From: Propionibacteriales bacterium
GTDB taxonomy: Bacteria > Actinomycetota > Actinomycetes > Propionibacteriales > Nocardioidaceae
Direction of reading: 5' to 3'
Length of the DNA: 64,000 bases
NCBI GenBank assembly: GCA_009377795.1
Contig: WHTJ01000001.1
Location: 62,001-126,000, forward strand
In this document: positions 35,335 to 43,818 of the stretch, one piece after another
Layout: the number at the start of each line of letters is the position of its first letter
Position numbering within the stretch: the stretch's first letter is position 1
Program-made: the position numbers and the translations under genes
The notes under the pieces: generated by a model
What the model was told of the DNA's origin: nothing
The model's database searches: none
What the model saw: only the letters and a program-made list of their open reading frames with translations

Positions 35335-36282
35335 TCAGTCGCGGAGCTCGGACGGGGTCGCGACCACGTCGACCAGCGCGCCGTTTCGCAAAGCGGTCAC
35401 CTCGGTACGCCGGCCGATGGCGTCCTCGAACATCAGGCGCTGCAGGGACTGCGCGTCTCGCAGCGGTGCGCCGTCGGCGGCCAGGATCAGGTCGCCGGCC
35501 TGCATGCCGGCCCGTTCCGCGGGGCTGCCGGACACCACCTCGACGACTCGCAGCGCCGTGCGCTGCCCGAACCGGTCCGCCAGCGCCCCCTGCAGCGGAG
35601 CCGGTGTGGTCACCAGGCCCAGGAACGCCCGGCGCACGCGGCCATCGTGCAGCAGGGCGTAGATGATCCGCTGGGTCGTGGAGTTCATGGGTACGGCGAG
35701 CCCGACCCCGATCCCCGCGACCGCGGTGTTGATGCCGACCACTCGGGCCCGGGAGTCGGCCAGCGCGCCGCCGGAGTTGCCCGGGTTGAGCGCGGCGTCG
35801 GTCTGGATGACGTCCTCGATGATCCGGGTAGCCGTATGCGACTGTGCCGGAAGCGAACGTCCCAGCGCGCTGACCACGCCCGCGGTCACCGTCCCGGCCA
35901 GGCCGAGCGGGTTCCCCACGGCGACCACCAGGTTCCCGACCCGGAGCCGGTCCGCGTCGCCGTACTCGGGTGGGTCGGGGATCTCCCGGTCGGCCCGCAG
36001 TACGGCGAGGTCGGACAGCCGGTCCGCGCCGACGACCTCGATCCGCGCCGTCGTACCGTCCGAGAAGGCCGCCGAGCCCTCGTCGGCGCCCGAGATCACG
36101 TGCGCGTTCGTGAGCAGGTGGCCGTCCCTGGTGAGGACGACCGCCGATCCGGCGCCCTCCGCGGTACCGCCGCGCCTGCGCTGGCGTACCCGGAGGCTGG
36201 CCACCCGGGGGGTCAGCCGGTCGGCGACCCCGGTGACGATCTGCGAGTAGGCGTCCAGCGCGTCGCTGTCTAATGCGTTCAT
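35335..36282 (-). CDS. Trypsin-like serine protease with PDZ domain (HtrA-like), no export signal
   Basis: A 315-residue S1C (DegP/HtrA) protease: catalytic His in LLTNAHVI, Asp in [12 protein letters not shown], Ser in [12 protein letters not shown], then a PDZ domain ([29 protein letters not shown]). Unlike most HtrA proteins there is no visible signal peptide or membrane anchor; it begins [16 protein letters not shown]. It therefore appears cytoplasmic. It is divergent from the alcohol dehydrogenase gene. Confidence 0.92.
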   Translation of the reverse strand: MNALDSDALDAYSQIVTGVADRLTPRVASLRVRQRRRGGTAEGAGSAVVLTRDGHLLTNAHVISGADEGSAAFSDGTTARIEVVGADRLSDLAVLRADREIPDPPEYGDADRLRVGNLVVAVGNPLGLAGTVTAGVVSALGRSLPAQSHTATRIIEDVIQTDAALNPGNSGGALADSRARVVGINTAVAGIGVGLAVPMNSTTQRIIYALLHDGRVRRAFLGLVTTPAPLQGALADRFGQRTALRVVEVVSGSPAERAGMQAGDLILAADGAPLRDAQSLQRLMFEDAIGRRTEVTALRNGALVDVVATPSELRD

Positions 36283-36300
36283 GACCGCTCCTGATTACAA

Positions 36301-36393
36301 CGTTGCACGTGTAACGCATGACCGGCCGGAGCGATTCCCGACTCCATGTGTCAGGCAGAAGGTGCGCTGGAGTGCACTCTCTCCGCCTGACAC
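36301..36393. promoter_or_regulatory. Palindrome and hairpin in the protease-alcohol dehydrogenase gap
   Basis: CGTTGCACGTGTAACG (36301-36316) is palindromic apart from one mismatched pair and lies about 20 bases from the protease ATG. Further right, GTGTCAGGC (36348-36356) and GCCTGACAC (36385-36393) form a 9-base stem around a 28-base loop that itself holds AGTGCACT. Both are candidate control elements for one or both divergent genes. Confidence 0.4.
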
Positions 36394-36424
36394 GGGTGCG
36401 TCTCACTACGGTTGGGGTGTGGCG

Positions 36425-37432
36425 ATGACGATGCGCGTGTGGTCGGTGACCGAGCCCGGACCGGTGTCCGGGCACCCGCTTTCCCTCGACGAGCGGCCAG
36501 TCCCCGCTCCGGGCCCGGGCGAGGTGCTGGTGCGGGTGCGAGTGTGCGGGGTGTGCCGGACCGACCTGCACGTCGCCGAGGGGGATCTGGAGCCGCGCCG
36601 GCCGGGTGTGGTCCCCGGTCACGAGGTGGTCGGCGACGTGGTCGAGCCGGGTCCGGGGGTACGCCGGTTCGAGGCCGGCGACCGGGTCGGCATCGCGTGG
36701 CTGCGGCACACCTGCGGCGAGTGCCGATGGTGCCGCTCCGGAGCGGAGAACCTCTGCCCGGACTCCCGGTACACCGGGTGGACCGACGACGGCGGGTACG
36801 CCGAGTACGCCGTCGTACCGGCGGCGTACGGCTATGAGCTGCCGAAGGAGTACCCCGACGACGAGGTCGCACCGCTGCTGTGCGCCGGGATCATCGGCTA
36901 CCGGGCGCTGCGCCGGTCCGCGCTTCCTCCCGGTGGGCGGCTCGGGGTGTACGGCTTCGGCGGCAGCGCCCACATCACGTCGCAGATCGCGGTCGCTGAG
37001 GGCGCCGAGCTGCATGTCCTGACCCGCGGAGAGTCCGCGCGCGAGCTGGCCTGGGAGCTGGGCGCGACCTCGGTCGGAGGGCCGGACGACCGCCCACCGG
37101 TGCCGCTCGACTCCGCGATCGTGTTCGCCCCGGCGGGCGAGCTGGTGCCGGTGGCGTTGGAGGCGCTGGACCGCGGCGGCACGCTCGCGCTGGCGGGGAT
37201 CCACATGACCGACATACCCACGCTGGACTACCGACGCCACCTGTTCCTCGAACGGTCCGTGCACAGCGTCACGTCGAACACCCGGCAGGACGGGGAGGAG
37301 CTGCTCCAGCTCGCCGGTCGCATCCGTCCTCGGATCTCGACCGTGCCCTACCCGTTCGAGCAAGCCGACCGCGCACTGGCCGACCTGGCGGCCGGACGAG
37401 TCCGGGGCGCCGCCGTGCTCCGCATCGGCTGA
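36425..37432 (+). CDS. Zinc-dependent alcohol dehydrogenase (AdhA-like)
   Basis: About 335 residues. Catalytic zinc ligands: Cys in [11 protein letters not shown] and His-Glu in VPGHEVVG; structural zinc cysteines in [15 protein letters not shown]. The NAD(P)-binding loop is [11 protein letters not shown]. The [18 protein letters not shown] stretch is characteristic of the AdhA/adh-like group. The start is ambiguous between GTG 36419, ATG 36425 and ATG 36431. Substrate presumably a primary alcohol or aldehyde. Confidence 0.92.
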   Translation: MTMRVWSVTEPGPVSGHPLSLDERPVPAPGPGEVLVRVRVCGVCRTDLHVAEGDLEPRRPGVVPGHEVVGDVVEPGPGVRRFEAGDRVGIAWLRHTCGECRWCRSGAENLCPDSRYTGWTDDGGYAEYAVVPAAYGYELPKEYPDDEVAPLLCAGIIGYRALRRSALPPGGRLGVYGFGGSAHITSQIAVAEGAELHVLTRGESARELAWELGATSVGGPDDRPPVPLDSAIVFAPAGELVPVALEALDRGGTLALAGIHMTDIPTLDYRRHLFLERSVHSVTSNTRQDGEELLQLAGRIRPRISTVPYPFEQADRALADLAAGRVRGAAVLRIG

Positions 37433-37504
37433 GGGCTGGGTGCGAGGTCCGGGCGCTGGCCAGATGCGGGTACGGCTGCCATCGTGGAAGCCGGGAGAAG
37501 TCTG

Positions 37505-38842
37505 ATGCTGTATCGCGATCGGACCGACGCGGGACGACAGCTCGCTCAGCGGCTCATGGACCTGAAGGGCGAGCCCGCCGTGGTACTGGGCCTGCCCCGG
37601 GGTGGGGTTCCGGTCGGTTTCGAGATCGCGCAGGCCCTGGACGTCCCGCTCGACGTGCTCGTCGTCCGGAAACTGGGCGTGCCTTTCCATTCCGAGCTGG
37701 GCATGGGCGCGATCGGCGAGGACGGCGTACGCCTGATCAACGAGGAGGTCGTACGCGAAGCCGCCGTAGGCGACGAGGACCTCGTGCGGGTCGAGGAACG
37801 CGAGCGCGCTGAGCTCGCCCGGCGGACGACCCGGTTCCGGGCCGACCGATCGCGGGTGGATCTCGGCGGCCGGACGGCGATCATCGTGGACGACGGGATC
37901 GCGACCGGGTTCACCGCGCGGGCCGCGTGCCGGATCGCCCGGGCGCAGGGAGCCGCGCGCGTCGTGCTCGCGGTGCCGGTCGCGCCTTCCGCGGAGGTCG
38001 GGGGACTGGGGGAGGTGGCGGACGAGGTTATCTGCCCCGAGACGCCTGAGATGTTCATGTCGATCGGGCAGTTCTACGACGACTTCACCCAGACCACCGA
38101 CGACGAGGTGGTCGATCTGCTGCGGCGGTCGACTCCGGACCGTGCGGCGGATCCGCCGGCCGAGCCGGTTCTCCGCGACGAGGAGGTCCGGGTCGGGACC
38201 GGCCGGACCCGCCTGGCCGGACACCTGACCGTGCCCTCCGGGTCGACCGGGGTCGTGGTGTTCGTGCACGGCAGCGGCAGTGGCCGGCACAGTCCCCGCA
38301 ACCGGTTCGTCGCGGAGGTGCTGAACGACGCCGGGATGGGCACCCTGCTGTTCGACCTGCTCACCCCGGAGGAGGAGGGCGACCGGGCGAACGTGTTCGA
38401 CATCCCGCTGCTCGCCGGCAGGTTGGCGGAGGTGACCCGCTGGATGCGGGCACAGCCGGAGGCGCGGGACGCCCGGGTCGGGTACTTCGGGGCGAGCACG
38501 GGTGCCGCCGCCGCACTGTGGGCGGCGGCCGATCCGGACTCCGACGTCGCCGCGGTCGTCTCGCGGGGCGGACGCCCGGACCTCGCCGCCGACCTCCTGG
38601 GGTCCGTGCGAGCCCCGACGCTGCTCATCGTGGGCGGTCGGGACGAGCTCGTCCTCGATCTCAACCGGCAGGCGCAGGCGGCCATGCGGTGCGCGACGGA
38701 TCTGCGCGTCGTACCGGACGCCACTCACCTGTTCGAGGAGCCGGGGATGCTCGAGGCGGTGGCCGAGATGGCGAGCGGCTGGTTCAGCGCCTGGCTGGCG
38801 ACCGGGGATCGCTACGGACGGGGATTGGGAGACACGCCCTAG
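37505..38842 (+). CDS. Phosphoribosyltransferase-alpha/beta hydrolase fusion
   Basis: A 445-residue two-domain protein. Residues about 1-210 are a type I phosphoribosyltransferase-like domain: VLGLPRGGVPVGFEIAQALDVPLDVLVVRKLGVPFHSELGMGAIGEDG and the PRPP loop AIIVDDGIATGFTARAACR. Residues about 225-440 are an alpha/beta hydrolase: VVVFVHGSGSGRHSPRNR, the nucleophile elbow GYFGASTGAAAALW (Ser in GxSxG) and late Asp/His in GGRDELV and DATHLFEE. Starts at ATG 37505, with GGGAGAAG upstream. Such fusions occur in actinobacteria; the chemistry is not established. Predicted cytoplasmic. Confidence 0.85.
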   Translation: MLYRDRTDAGRQLAQRLMDLKGEPAVVLGLPRGGVPVGFEIAQALDVPLDVLVVRKLGVPFHSELGMGAIGEDGVRLINEEVVREAAVGDEDLVRVEERERAELARRTTRFRADRSRVDLGGRTAIIVDDGIATGFTARAACRIARAQGAARVVLAVPVAPSAEVGGLGEVADEVICPETPEMFMSIGQFYDDFTQTTDDEVVDLLRRSTPDRAADPPAEPVLRDEEVRVGTGRTRLAGHLTVPSGSTGVVVFVHGSGSGRHSPRNRFVAEVLNDAGMGTLLFDLLTPEEEGDRANVFDIPLLAGRLAEVTRWMRAQPEARDARVGYFGASTGAAAALWAAADPDSDVAAVVSRGGRPDLAADLLGSVRAPTLLIVGGRDELVLDLNRQAQAAMRCATDLRVVPDATHLFEEPGMLEAVAEMASGWFSAWLATGDRYGRGLGDTP

Positions 38843-39720
38843 CCGAGCGGCCTCGCGCCGCCGGCGACCCGCTCGGCGCCGACCGCGAGCACGGCGGCGT
38901 AGTACGCCGCCCGCACACAGCGCACGTTCTCACCGCCCACGGCTGTCGCGCCGATCCGGGACGGCGTGAGGACGAGCTCCGCGCGGGTGAGCGCGCATCC
39001 GGTGACGACGAAGCCGAACGCCCGCTGCCGCGGGCCCAGCCGATCGGTGGAGCGCCGGAGCGCCTCCCGGTCCGAGGGCATCGCCGAGACGAACCTCTCC
39101 ATGTCGGCCGGCTCGGTCACCTCGTGACCCGGTGGAGCCTCGAACCCGGCAGGTGCGTCCAGTTCCTCGAAGGCCAGCAGCCCGCCCGGTCCGACCGCGG
39201 CGTGGCCGCTGGTCTTCGGCTTCCCGGGGCCGGGGAGGGTGAAGCGCTCCGGGAGATCGGCGGCGTCCACCTCGAAGATGGCGATCTGGGTCTGCGGGGC
39301 GTCGCATCCGTCGTGGTCCTGTCCGTGGAACACGGCGTCCACCCGGCGACCCTCGGCGATCAGCCCGGCGCCCTCGGCCGTCAGGCAGTTCGGGCCGTGG
39401 GTGAACGCGAGCAGTGGCCGGGCGGGGTTCGGGTAGTCGTCCCGACGGACGAGCGCGTCGCGTACCTCGTCGTACGCGGTCGGCTCGCCGGCGAACCACC
39501 CCGGGTACGCGAGCACGGACGCCGGGTCGTCCAGCAGGGCCGGCGGTGCCCCGTGCGAGCCGGCGTCGTTCGCGAGGAGGACGAGGCGGGCCTCGATGGG
39601 TACGCCGGACTCCTCCGTCGACGAGTCCGGTGGGGCATTCTGGTCGTCCGAGGTTCCGCAGGCAGACATCACCAGCACCGCCAGCGGGGTCACGAGGTAC
39701 CGCAGAGTCCGTCGCCGCAT
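38839..39720 (-). CDS. Secreted lipoprotein of unknown function
   Basis: A 293-residue protein with a basic, hydrophobic N-terminus ending in a lipobox VLVMSACG, then a Ser/Asp-rich linker. The mature part has paired cysteines (GPNCLTAEG, DHDGCDAPQ, VTGCALT and VRCVRAA) suggesting disulfides. I do not recognise the family. It overlaps the preceding plus-strand fusion gene by four bases at its 3' end (convergent) and is followed on the same strand upstream by a sugar kinase gene. Confidence 0.8.
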   Translation of the reverse strand: MRRRTLRYLVTPLAVLVMSACGTSDDQNAPPDSSTEESGVPIEARLVLLANDAGSHGAPPALLDDPASVLAYPGWFAGEPTAYDEVRDALVRRDDYPNPARPLLAFTHGPNCLTAEGAGLIAEGRRVDAVFHGQDHDGCDAPQTQIAIFEVDAADLPERFTLPGPGKPKTSGHAAVGPGGLLAFEELDAPAGFEAPPGHEVTEPADMERFVSAMPSDREALRRSTDRLGPRQRAFGFVVTGCALTRAELVLTPSRIGATAVGGENVRCVRAAYYAAVLAVGAERVAGGARPLG

Positions 39721-39772
39721 GGTCCTTCGACGCCGGTCATGGGCTCGCGGTTCCACAGCGCCGGGGCGGTGG

Positions 39773-40711
39773 TCAGGACGACGGGTCGAGGTCGTGGCGG
39801 TACGGCGGGTCCGCGCCGGGCCGGGAGCAGGTCACCGCCGCCACCCGGGCGGCGAAGTCGACGGCCGCCGCGGCCTCGTCCGCGGTGAGGCGCGCGAGCG
39901 CGTCCGGCCGCAATCGGTCCTGCCGGTCCAGCCAGTCCAGCAGGCCACCGCTGAATGCGTCGCCCGCGCCGACCGTGTCGACGACCTTCACCTCCGGCGA
40001 GGGCCGCCGGATCGGATGCGTACCCAGATGCGCCAGGACGCCGTCCACGCCGAAGGTCACGACCACCAGCCGTGGTGCCGCCTCCTGGGTTGCCCATCGC
40101 GCCGCGGTCGCCAGCGGGTCGAGCCCGGGATAGACCCATGCGAGGTCCTCGGCGCTGACCTTCACCAGGTCGCTCATCGACACCCAGCGCTCGAGCCGCT
40201 TTTGGTACGCCGCACGGTCCCCGACCAGGGCAGGGCGCACGTTCGGGTCCAGGCTGAACGTCACGCTCGGATCGCGTCGCTCGATCCACCCGGTCAGCAC
40301 GTCGCCGCCCGGTGGAAGGACCATAGCCAGCGAGCCGGCGTGGATCGCGGTCACGTCGGCATCCAGCCGCCCGGGGAGCTCCTCCACACACCAACCCCAG
40401 TCCGCCGTGCCCGCGACATGAAAGCTGTACTCGGCGCCACCGTCCGCGCCAACCGAGACCACCGCCAGGCTGGCCGGCTCGGCGGCCTCCACGAGGTGCC
40501 GGAGGTCGACCTTGTCGTGGGCGAGGTGGTCGCGAGTGAGGCGGCCGAAGGCGTCGCCGCTGGAGCGCCCGACGAACGAGACCGCGGATCCCAGGCGAGC
40601 GAGCGTAACGGCCACGTTGGCCGGGCTGCCGCCGGGATGTGCGACCGGATGCTCGGGATCGGAGGGTTCGACGACGAGATCCACGAGGGCCTCACCCGCG
40701 ACGACGATCAT
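39773..40711 (-). CDS. PfkB-family carbohydrate kinase (fructokinase-like)
   Basis: A 312-residue ribokinase-fold kinase. Starts MIVVAGEALVDLVVEP, has GGSPANVAVTLARLGS (sugar-binding Gly loop), and the C-terminal signature VVDTVGAGDAFSGGLLDWL with the catalytic base Asp. It phosphorylates a ketose/nucleoside sugar with ATP in the cytoplasm; fructose is the commonest substrate for this subgroup, but this is inferred. No transporter or other sugar gene is adjacent. Confidence 0.92.
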   Translation of the reverse strand: MIVVAGEALVDLVVEPSDPEHPVAHPGGSPANVAVTLARLGSAVSFVGRSSGDAFGRLTRDHLAHDKVDLRHLVEAAEPASLAVVSVGADGGAEYSFHVAGTADWGWCVEELPGRLDADVTAIHAGSLAMVLPPGGDVLTGWIERRDPSVTFSLDPNVRPALVGDRAAYQKRLERWVSMSDLVKVSAEDLAWVYPGLDPLATAARWATQEAAPRLVVVTFGVDGVLAHLGTHPIRRPSPEVKVVDTVGAGDAFSGGLLDWLDRQDRLRPDALARLTADEAAAAVDFAARVAAVTCSRPGADPPYRHDLDPSS

Positions 40712-40733
40712 GAGGCCAAACCTACGGTGCCGG

Positions 40734-41291
40734 TCAGGAGATCGTGATCACCACAGTGTTGGACGTGTCGCCAGTGGAGGGGTCGATGACCCGCAGCTCG
40801 TTCGGCCCGGGCTGGCCGAGCTCGACGTACGTCGAGAAGGTCCTGCCGTCCAACGCGGCGGTGGCGGGGAACGGCGTCCACTGGCCGTTCTCGCGGCGCT
40901 GCACCTGGAGCGCGATGCCCCCCGCCCTCGAGTACGTGCCGCTCAGGTTGACTCGCTCGTAGCTCTCGGCCGAGGTGGCGCTCGCCCGCAGCTGGAACTT
41001 CACCTTGGTCTTGTTCTTCTTCTTGGTCGACGGGTCCTTGGTCTGCCGGGGTGTGGCGGGTGTCGTGGGCGGGGTGGTCTCGGCGAGTTCGGGTTCGGGA
41101 AGCTCGGACTCGGCGTCCCGCTGCCCGTCCGCCTGTGCGCGGGTCGGCTCCGTGTCGGGGTCGGGGAGAACACCGGACATCAACGTCGTCGCCAGGCCGC
41201 CGATCACCAGGCCGATCACGGTCGCGATCGCGACCACGATGAGCACGGCCTGTATGGCGCGCCAGCGGAAATGGGGCGCCTGCTGGGACAC
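40734..41291 (-). CDS. Membrane-anchored protein with Ig-like extracellular domain
   Basis: A 185-residue protein with one N-terminal membrane segment (AIQAVLIVVAIATVIGLVIGGLA), a Pro/Thr/Glu and Lys-rich linker (TTPPTTPATPRQTKDPSTKKKNKTK), and a C-terminal beta domain (LRASATSAESYERVNLSGTYSRAGGIALQVQRRENGQW ... FSTYVELGQPGPNELRVID). It is probably attached to the outer membrane face and spans the wall through the linker. Function unknown. Confidence 0.75.
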   Translation of the reverse strand: MSQQAPHFRWRAIQAVLIVVAIATVIGLVIGGLATTLMSGVLPDPDTEPTRAQADGQRDAESELPEPELAETTPPTTPATPRQTKDPSTKKKNKTKVKFQLRASATSAESYERVNLSGTYSRAGGIALQVQRRENGQWTPFPATAALDGRTFSTYVELGQPGPNELRVIDPSTGDTSNTVVITIS

Positions 41292-41483
41292 GGCAGCGGT
41301 CCTTCCCGGGCTCTGGGATGGATGACGTCTACATCCTGCCAGGCACCCATAGAAACGTACGCGAAACCGCTCGTTCGCATGCCCGTGGGGACATGCGAAC
41401 GGGAGCGTCCCCCGCTCGCGACCGCGAGCCAGGTGGCCGTCGGTCCGTCGGCGTCGCGAAAGGCGCCGCGCGCGATATCGGTC

Positions 41484-41528
41484 CTACTGGTGTCAATGAG
41501 ACTCGTGGTGCACAATGGACACCAGTAG
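41484..41528. promoter_or_regulatory. Long inverted repeat upstream of the DUF3145 gene
   Basis: CTACTGGTGTC (41484-41494) and GACACCAGTAG (41518-41528) pair perfectly around a 23-base loop; the stem extends with one mismatch to CGGT/ACCG. It lies about 65 bases before the DUF3145 start and could be an operator or transcript hairpin. The rest of 41292-41592 contains no gene that I can support. Confidence 0.45.
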
Positions 41529-41592
41529 CACCGGACCGCTCCAAGGCAGAGCCGCAGGGGAAGGCGAAGCTCGAGCCTTGAAGGAGGATCCG

Positions 41593-42099
41593 GTGACCAG
41601 TCGTGTCGAGACCCGGGGTGTGCTGTTCGTACACTCCGCCCCGTCGGCCCTGTGCCCGCATGTCGAGTGGGCGGCCGCCGGGGTCTTCGGCGTACCCGTC
41701 AGCCTGTCCTGGATTCCTCAACCGGCCGCGGCGGGCACCTACCGCGCGGAGTTCTCCTGGTCGGGGGAGTCGGGGACCGCGGCCGCGATCGTGTCCGCGC
41801 TGCGCGGCTGGATGCACCTGCGGTTCGAGATCACGGAGGACCCCACGACCGGAACCGAGGGCGCGCGCTACTCCTACACCCCTGAGCTCGGCGTCTTCCA
41901 TGCGGTGACCGGGGTGCATGGCGACATCATGATCCCCGAGGACCGGCTGAAGGCGGCCGTCCTCAAGTCCGCGGTCGGCGAGACCACCCTCGAGACGGAG
42001 ATCGACAAGCTGCTCGGCAAGCCGTGGGACGACGAGCTGGAGACCTTCCGGCATGCCGGCGACGGGGCGCCGGTGCGCTGGCTGCATCAGGTCGTCTGA
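41593..42099 (+). CDS. DUF3145 protein
   Basis: A 168-residue cytoplasmic protein: RGVLFVHSAPSALCPHVEWAAAGVFGVPVSLSWIPQPAAAGTYRAEFSW, GDIMIPEDRLKAAV and KPWDDELETFRHAGDGAPVRWLHQVV. This is the actinobacterial DUF3145 family, often found beside the fatty acid synthase II cluster. GTG 41593 follows GGAGG. It converges on the accD gene, so its role may be connected with fatty acid synthesis, but no function is known to me. Confidence 0.9.
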   Translation: MTSRVETRGVLFVHSAPSALCPHVEWAAAGVFGVPVSLSWIPQPAAAGTYRAEFSWSGESGTAAAIVSALRGWMHLRFEITEDPTTGTEGARYSYTPELGVFHAVTGVHGDIMIPEDRLKAAVLKSAVGETTLETEIDKLLGKPWDDELETFRHAGDGAPVRWLHQVV

Positions 42100-42238
42100 G
42101 CGGCCTCCCCAGCGTGGCCACCGGCGGTCGACTGGTCCCTCGACCTCGGCCGGCCGACTCAGTGGCCGCACCACCTGCGTACGGCGCGCAGTCCTCGTGA
42201 CCGCGCGCCGTACGCATGCTCGGGGGGTGCCGTCATCG

Positions 42239-42308
42239 CACATTGGGTCGGGAAACGGTGGTCTCCCTGGCCGGCTGGGCGCCGTCTGTACGCATTGGGT
42301 CGGGAAGC
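42239..42308. repeat. Direct repeat pair in the DUF3145-accD gap
   Basis: CATTGGGTCGGGAA occurs twice, at about 42241 and 42295, separated by roughly 40 bases. It lies in the 248-base intergenic gap between the convergent DUF3145 and accD genes; nothing else in the gap is recognisable. Confidence 0.6.
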
Positions 42309-42347
42309 CGGCGGTCGGCGGAAGCCGACGGCGCGCCGTACTGGTCG

Positions 42348-43799
42348 TCAGAGCGGGATGTTGCCGTGATGCCCGCGAGTGTCGGCGAGGCCGGTGAACG
42401 CGTGCGCGATCGCCGCGGCCAGCGCACTGCGGGTCGCCGACGGCTGGACGACCTCGTCGACCACGCCGATCTCGACCGCCTTGTCCACGCCACCGGCGAT
42501 CACCTCGTGCTCGACGGCCAGCTCGGCCTCGACCTGGGGACGGATCTCCGGCGCCACCTCGGCCAGCTTGCGCCGGTGCAGGATCCGGATCGCGGCGGTC
42601 GCGCCCATCACCGCGACCACGGCGCCCGGCCAGGCGAACACCCGGGTGGCGCCCAGACAGCGGGCGTTCATCGCGATGTAGGCGCCGCCGTACGCCTTGC
42701 GGGTCACCAGCGTCACCCGGGGTACGACCGCCTCGGAGAACGCATGCAGCAGCTTGGCCCCGCGGCGTACGACGCCGTCCCACTCCTGTCCGACCCCAGG
42801 GAGATATCCGGGCACGTCGACCACCACGAGCAGCGGCACCCCGAACGCGTCGCACATCCGCACGAACCGCGACGCCTTCTCGGCGGACAGCGAGTCCAGG
42901 CAGCCACCCAGCCGCAGCGGGTTGTTGGCGATCACGCCCACGGTCCGGCCGCCGAAGCGGCCCAGCGCGGTCACGATGTTCGGCGCCCACCGCGGATGCA
43001 GCTCCAGCATGGTGTCCGCATCCAGGATCTGCTCGACCAGCGGATGCACGTCGTACGCCCGCCGGGGAGAGTCCGGCAGCGCCTCGCCCAGGTCGACGTC
43101 GGCGATCCCGGACGCGTCCATCTCACCCTGCGCGCCCAGCAGGCCGGCCACCTCCCGGGCGCGCCCGATCGCGTCGGCCTCGCTTTCGGCCAGCATGTGT
43201 ACGACGCCCGAACGCCGCCCGTGCGGCTCCGGCCCACCCAGCCGCAGCATGTCGACGTCCTCGCCGGTCACCGAGCGCACGACGTCCGGGCCGGTGACGA
43301 AGATCCGGCCCTCCGGACCCAGGATCACGACGTCGGTCAGCGCCGGCCCGTAGGCCGCGCCGCCCGCCGCCGGACCCAGCACGACGGAGATCTGCGGCAC
43401 CTTGCCGGACGTGGTGGTCATCGCGTGGAAGATCCGCCCGACCGCGTCGAGGGAGAGCACGCCCTCCGCGAGCCGGGCGCCGCCGGAGTGCCACAGCCCG
43501 ACGATCGGCGCGTCGTCCGCGAGCGCGCGCTCGTACGCCTGCACGACGACCCGGCACCCGACCTCGCCCATCGCGCCGCCCATGACCGTGGCGTCGGAGC
43601 AGAACGCCACCACGTGTGCGCCGTCGATCGTGCCGACCGCGGCGAGCATGCCGCTGTCGTCGTCCGCGCTGATCGGCTCCATGCTGTCCTCGTCGAGGAG
43701 CGCGCGGAGCCGCTTGTGCGGGTTGCGCGGATCCTGGTGGCGCGGCGGCTTGGCCGGTTTGGCGGGTGACTGCGGCTGGACCTGTGGGCTTGCGGTCAT
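42348..43799 (-). CDS. accD: Acyl-CoA carboxylase beta (carboxyltransferase) subunit
   Basis: A 483-residue carboxyltransferase. It shows VVAFCSDATVMGGAMGEVGCRVVV, LWHSGGARLAEGV, SVVLGPAAGGAAYGPALTD, VVDVPGYLPGVGQEWDGVVRRGAKLL and RKAYGGAYIAMN, typical of actinobacterial acetyl/propionyl-CoA carboxylase beta subunits that make malonyl-CoA. GGAGGG precedes the ATG at 43799. It is the last gene of the fatty acid synthesis run fasR-fabD-fabH-acpP-fabF-accD, all on the minus strand, so malonyl-CoA supply and use are in one unit. The biotin-bearing alpha subunit is elsewhere. Confidence 0.94.
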   Translation of the reverse strand: MTASPQVQPQSPAKPAKPPRHQDPRNPHKRLRALLDEDSMEPISADDDSGMLAAVGTIDGAHVVAFCSDATVMGGAMGEVGCRVVVQAYERALADDAPIVGLWHSGGARLAEGVLSLDAVGRIFHAMTTTSGKVPQISVVLGPAAGGAAYGPALTDVVILGPEGRIFVTGPDVVRSVTGEDVDMLRLGGPEPHGRRSGVVHMLAESEADAIGRAREVAGLLGAQGEMDASGIADVDLGEALPDSPRRAYDVHPLVEQILDADTMLELHPRWAPNIVTALGRFGGRTVGVIANNPLRLGGCLDSLSAEKASRFVRMCDAFGVPLLVVVDVPGYLPGVGQEWDGVVRRGAKLLHAFSEAVVPRVTLVTRKAYGGAYIAMNARCLGATRVFAWPGAVVAVMGATAAIRILHRRKLAEVAPEIRPQVEAELAVEHEVIAGGVDKAVEIGVVDEVVQPSATRSALAAAIAHAFTGLADTRGHHGNIPL

Positions 43800-43818
43800 G
43801 GCGACCCTCCAAGGTCGG

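Noticed and set aside
36281-36424. N-terminal extension of the alcohol dehydrogenase back to 36281
   Set aside because: The extra 48 codons do not resemble the family and the region holds a palindrome and a hairpin, so a later start is favoured.
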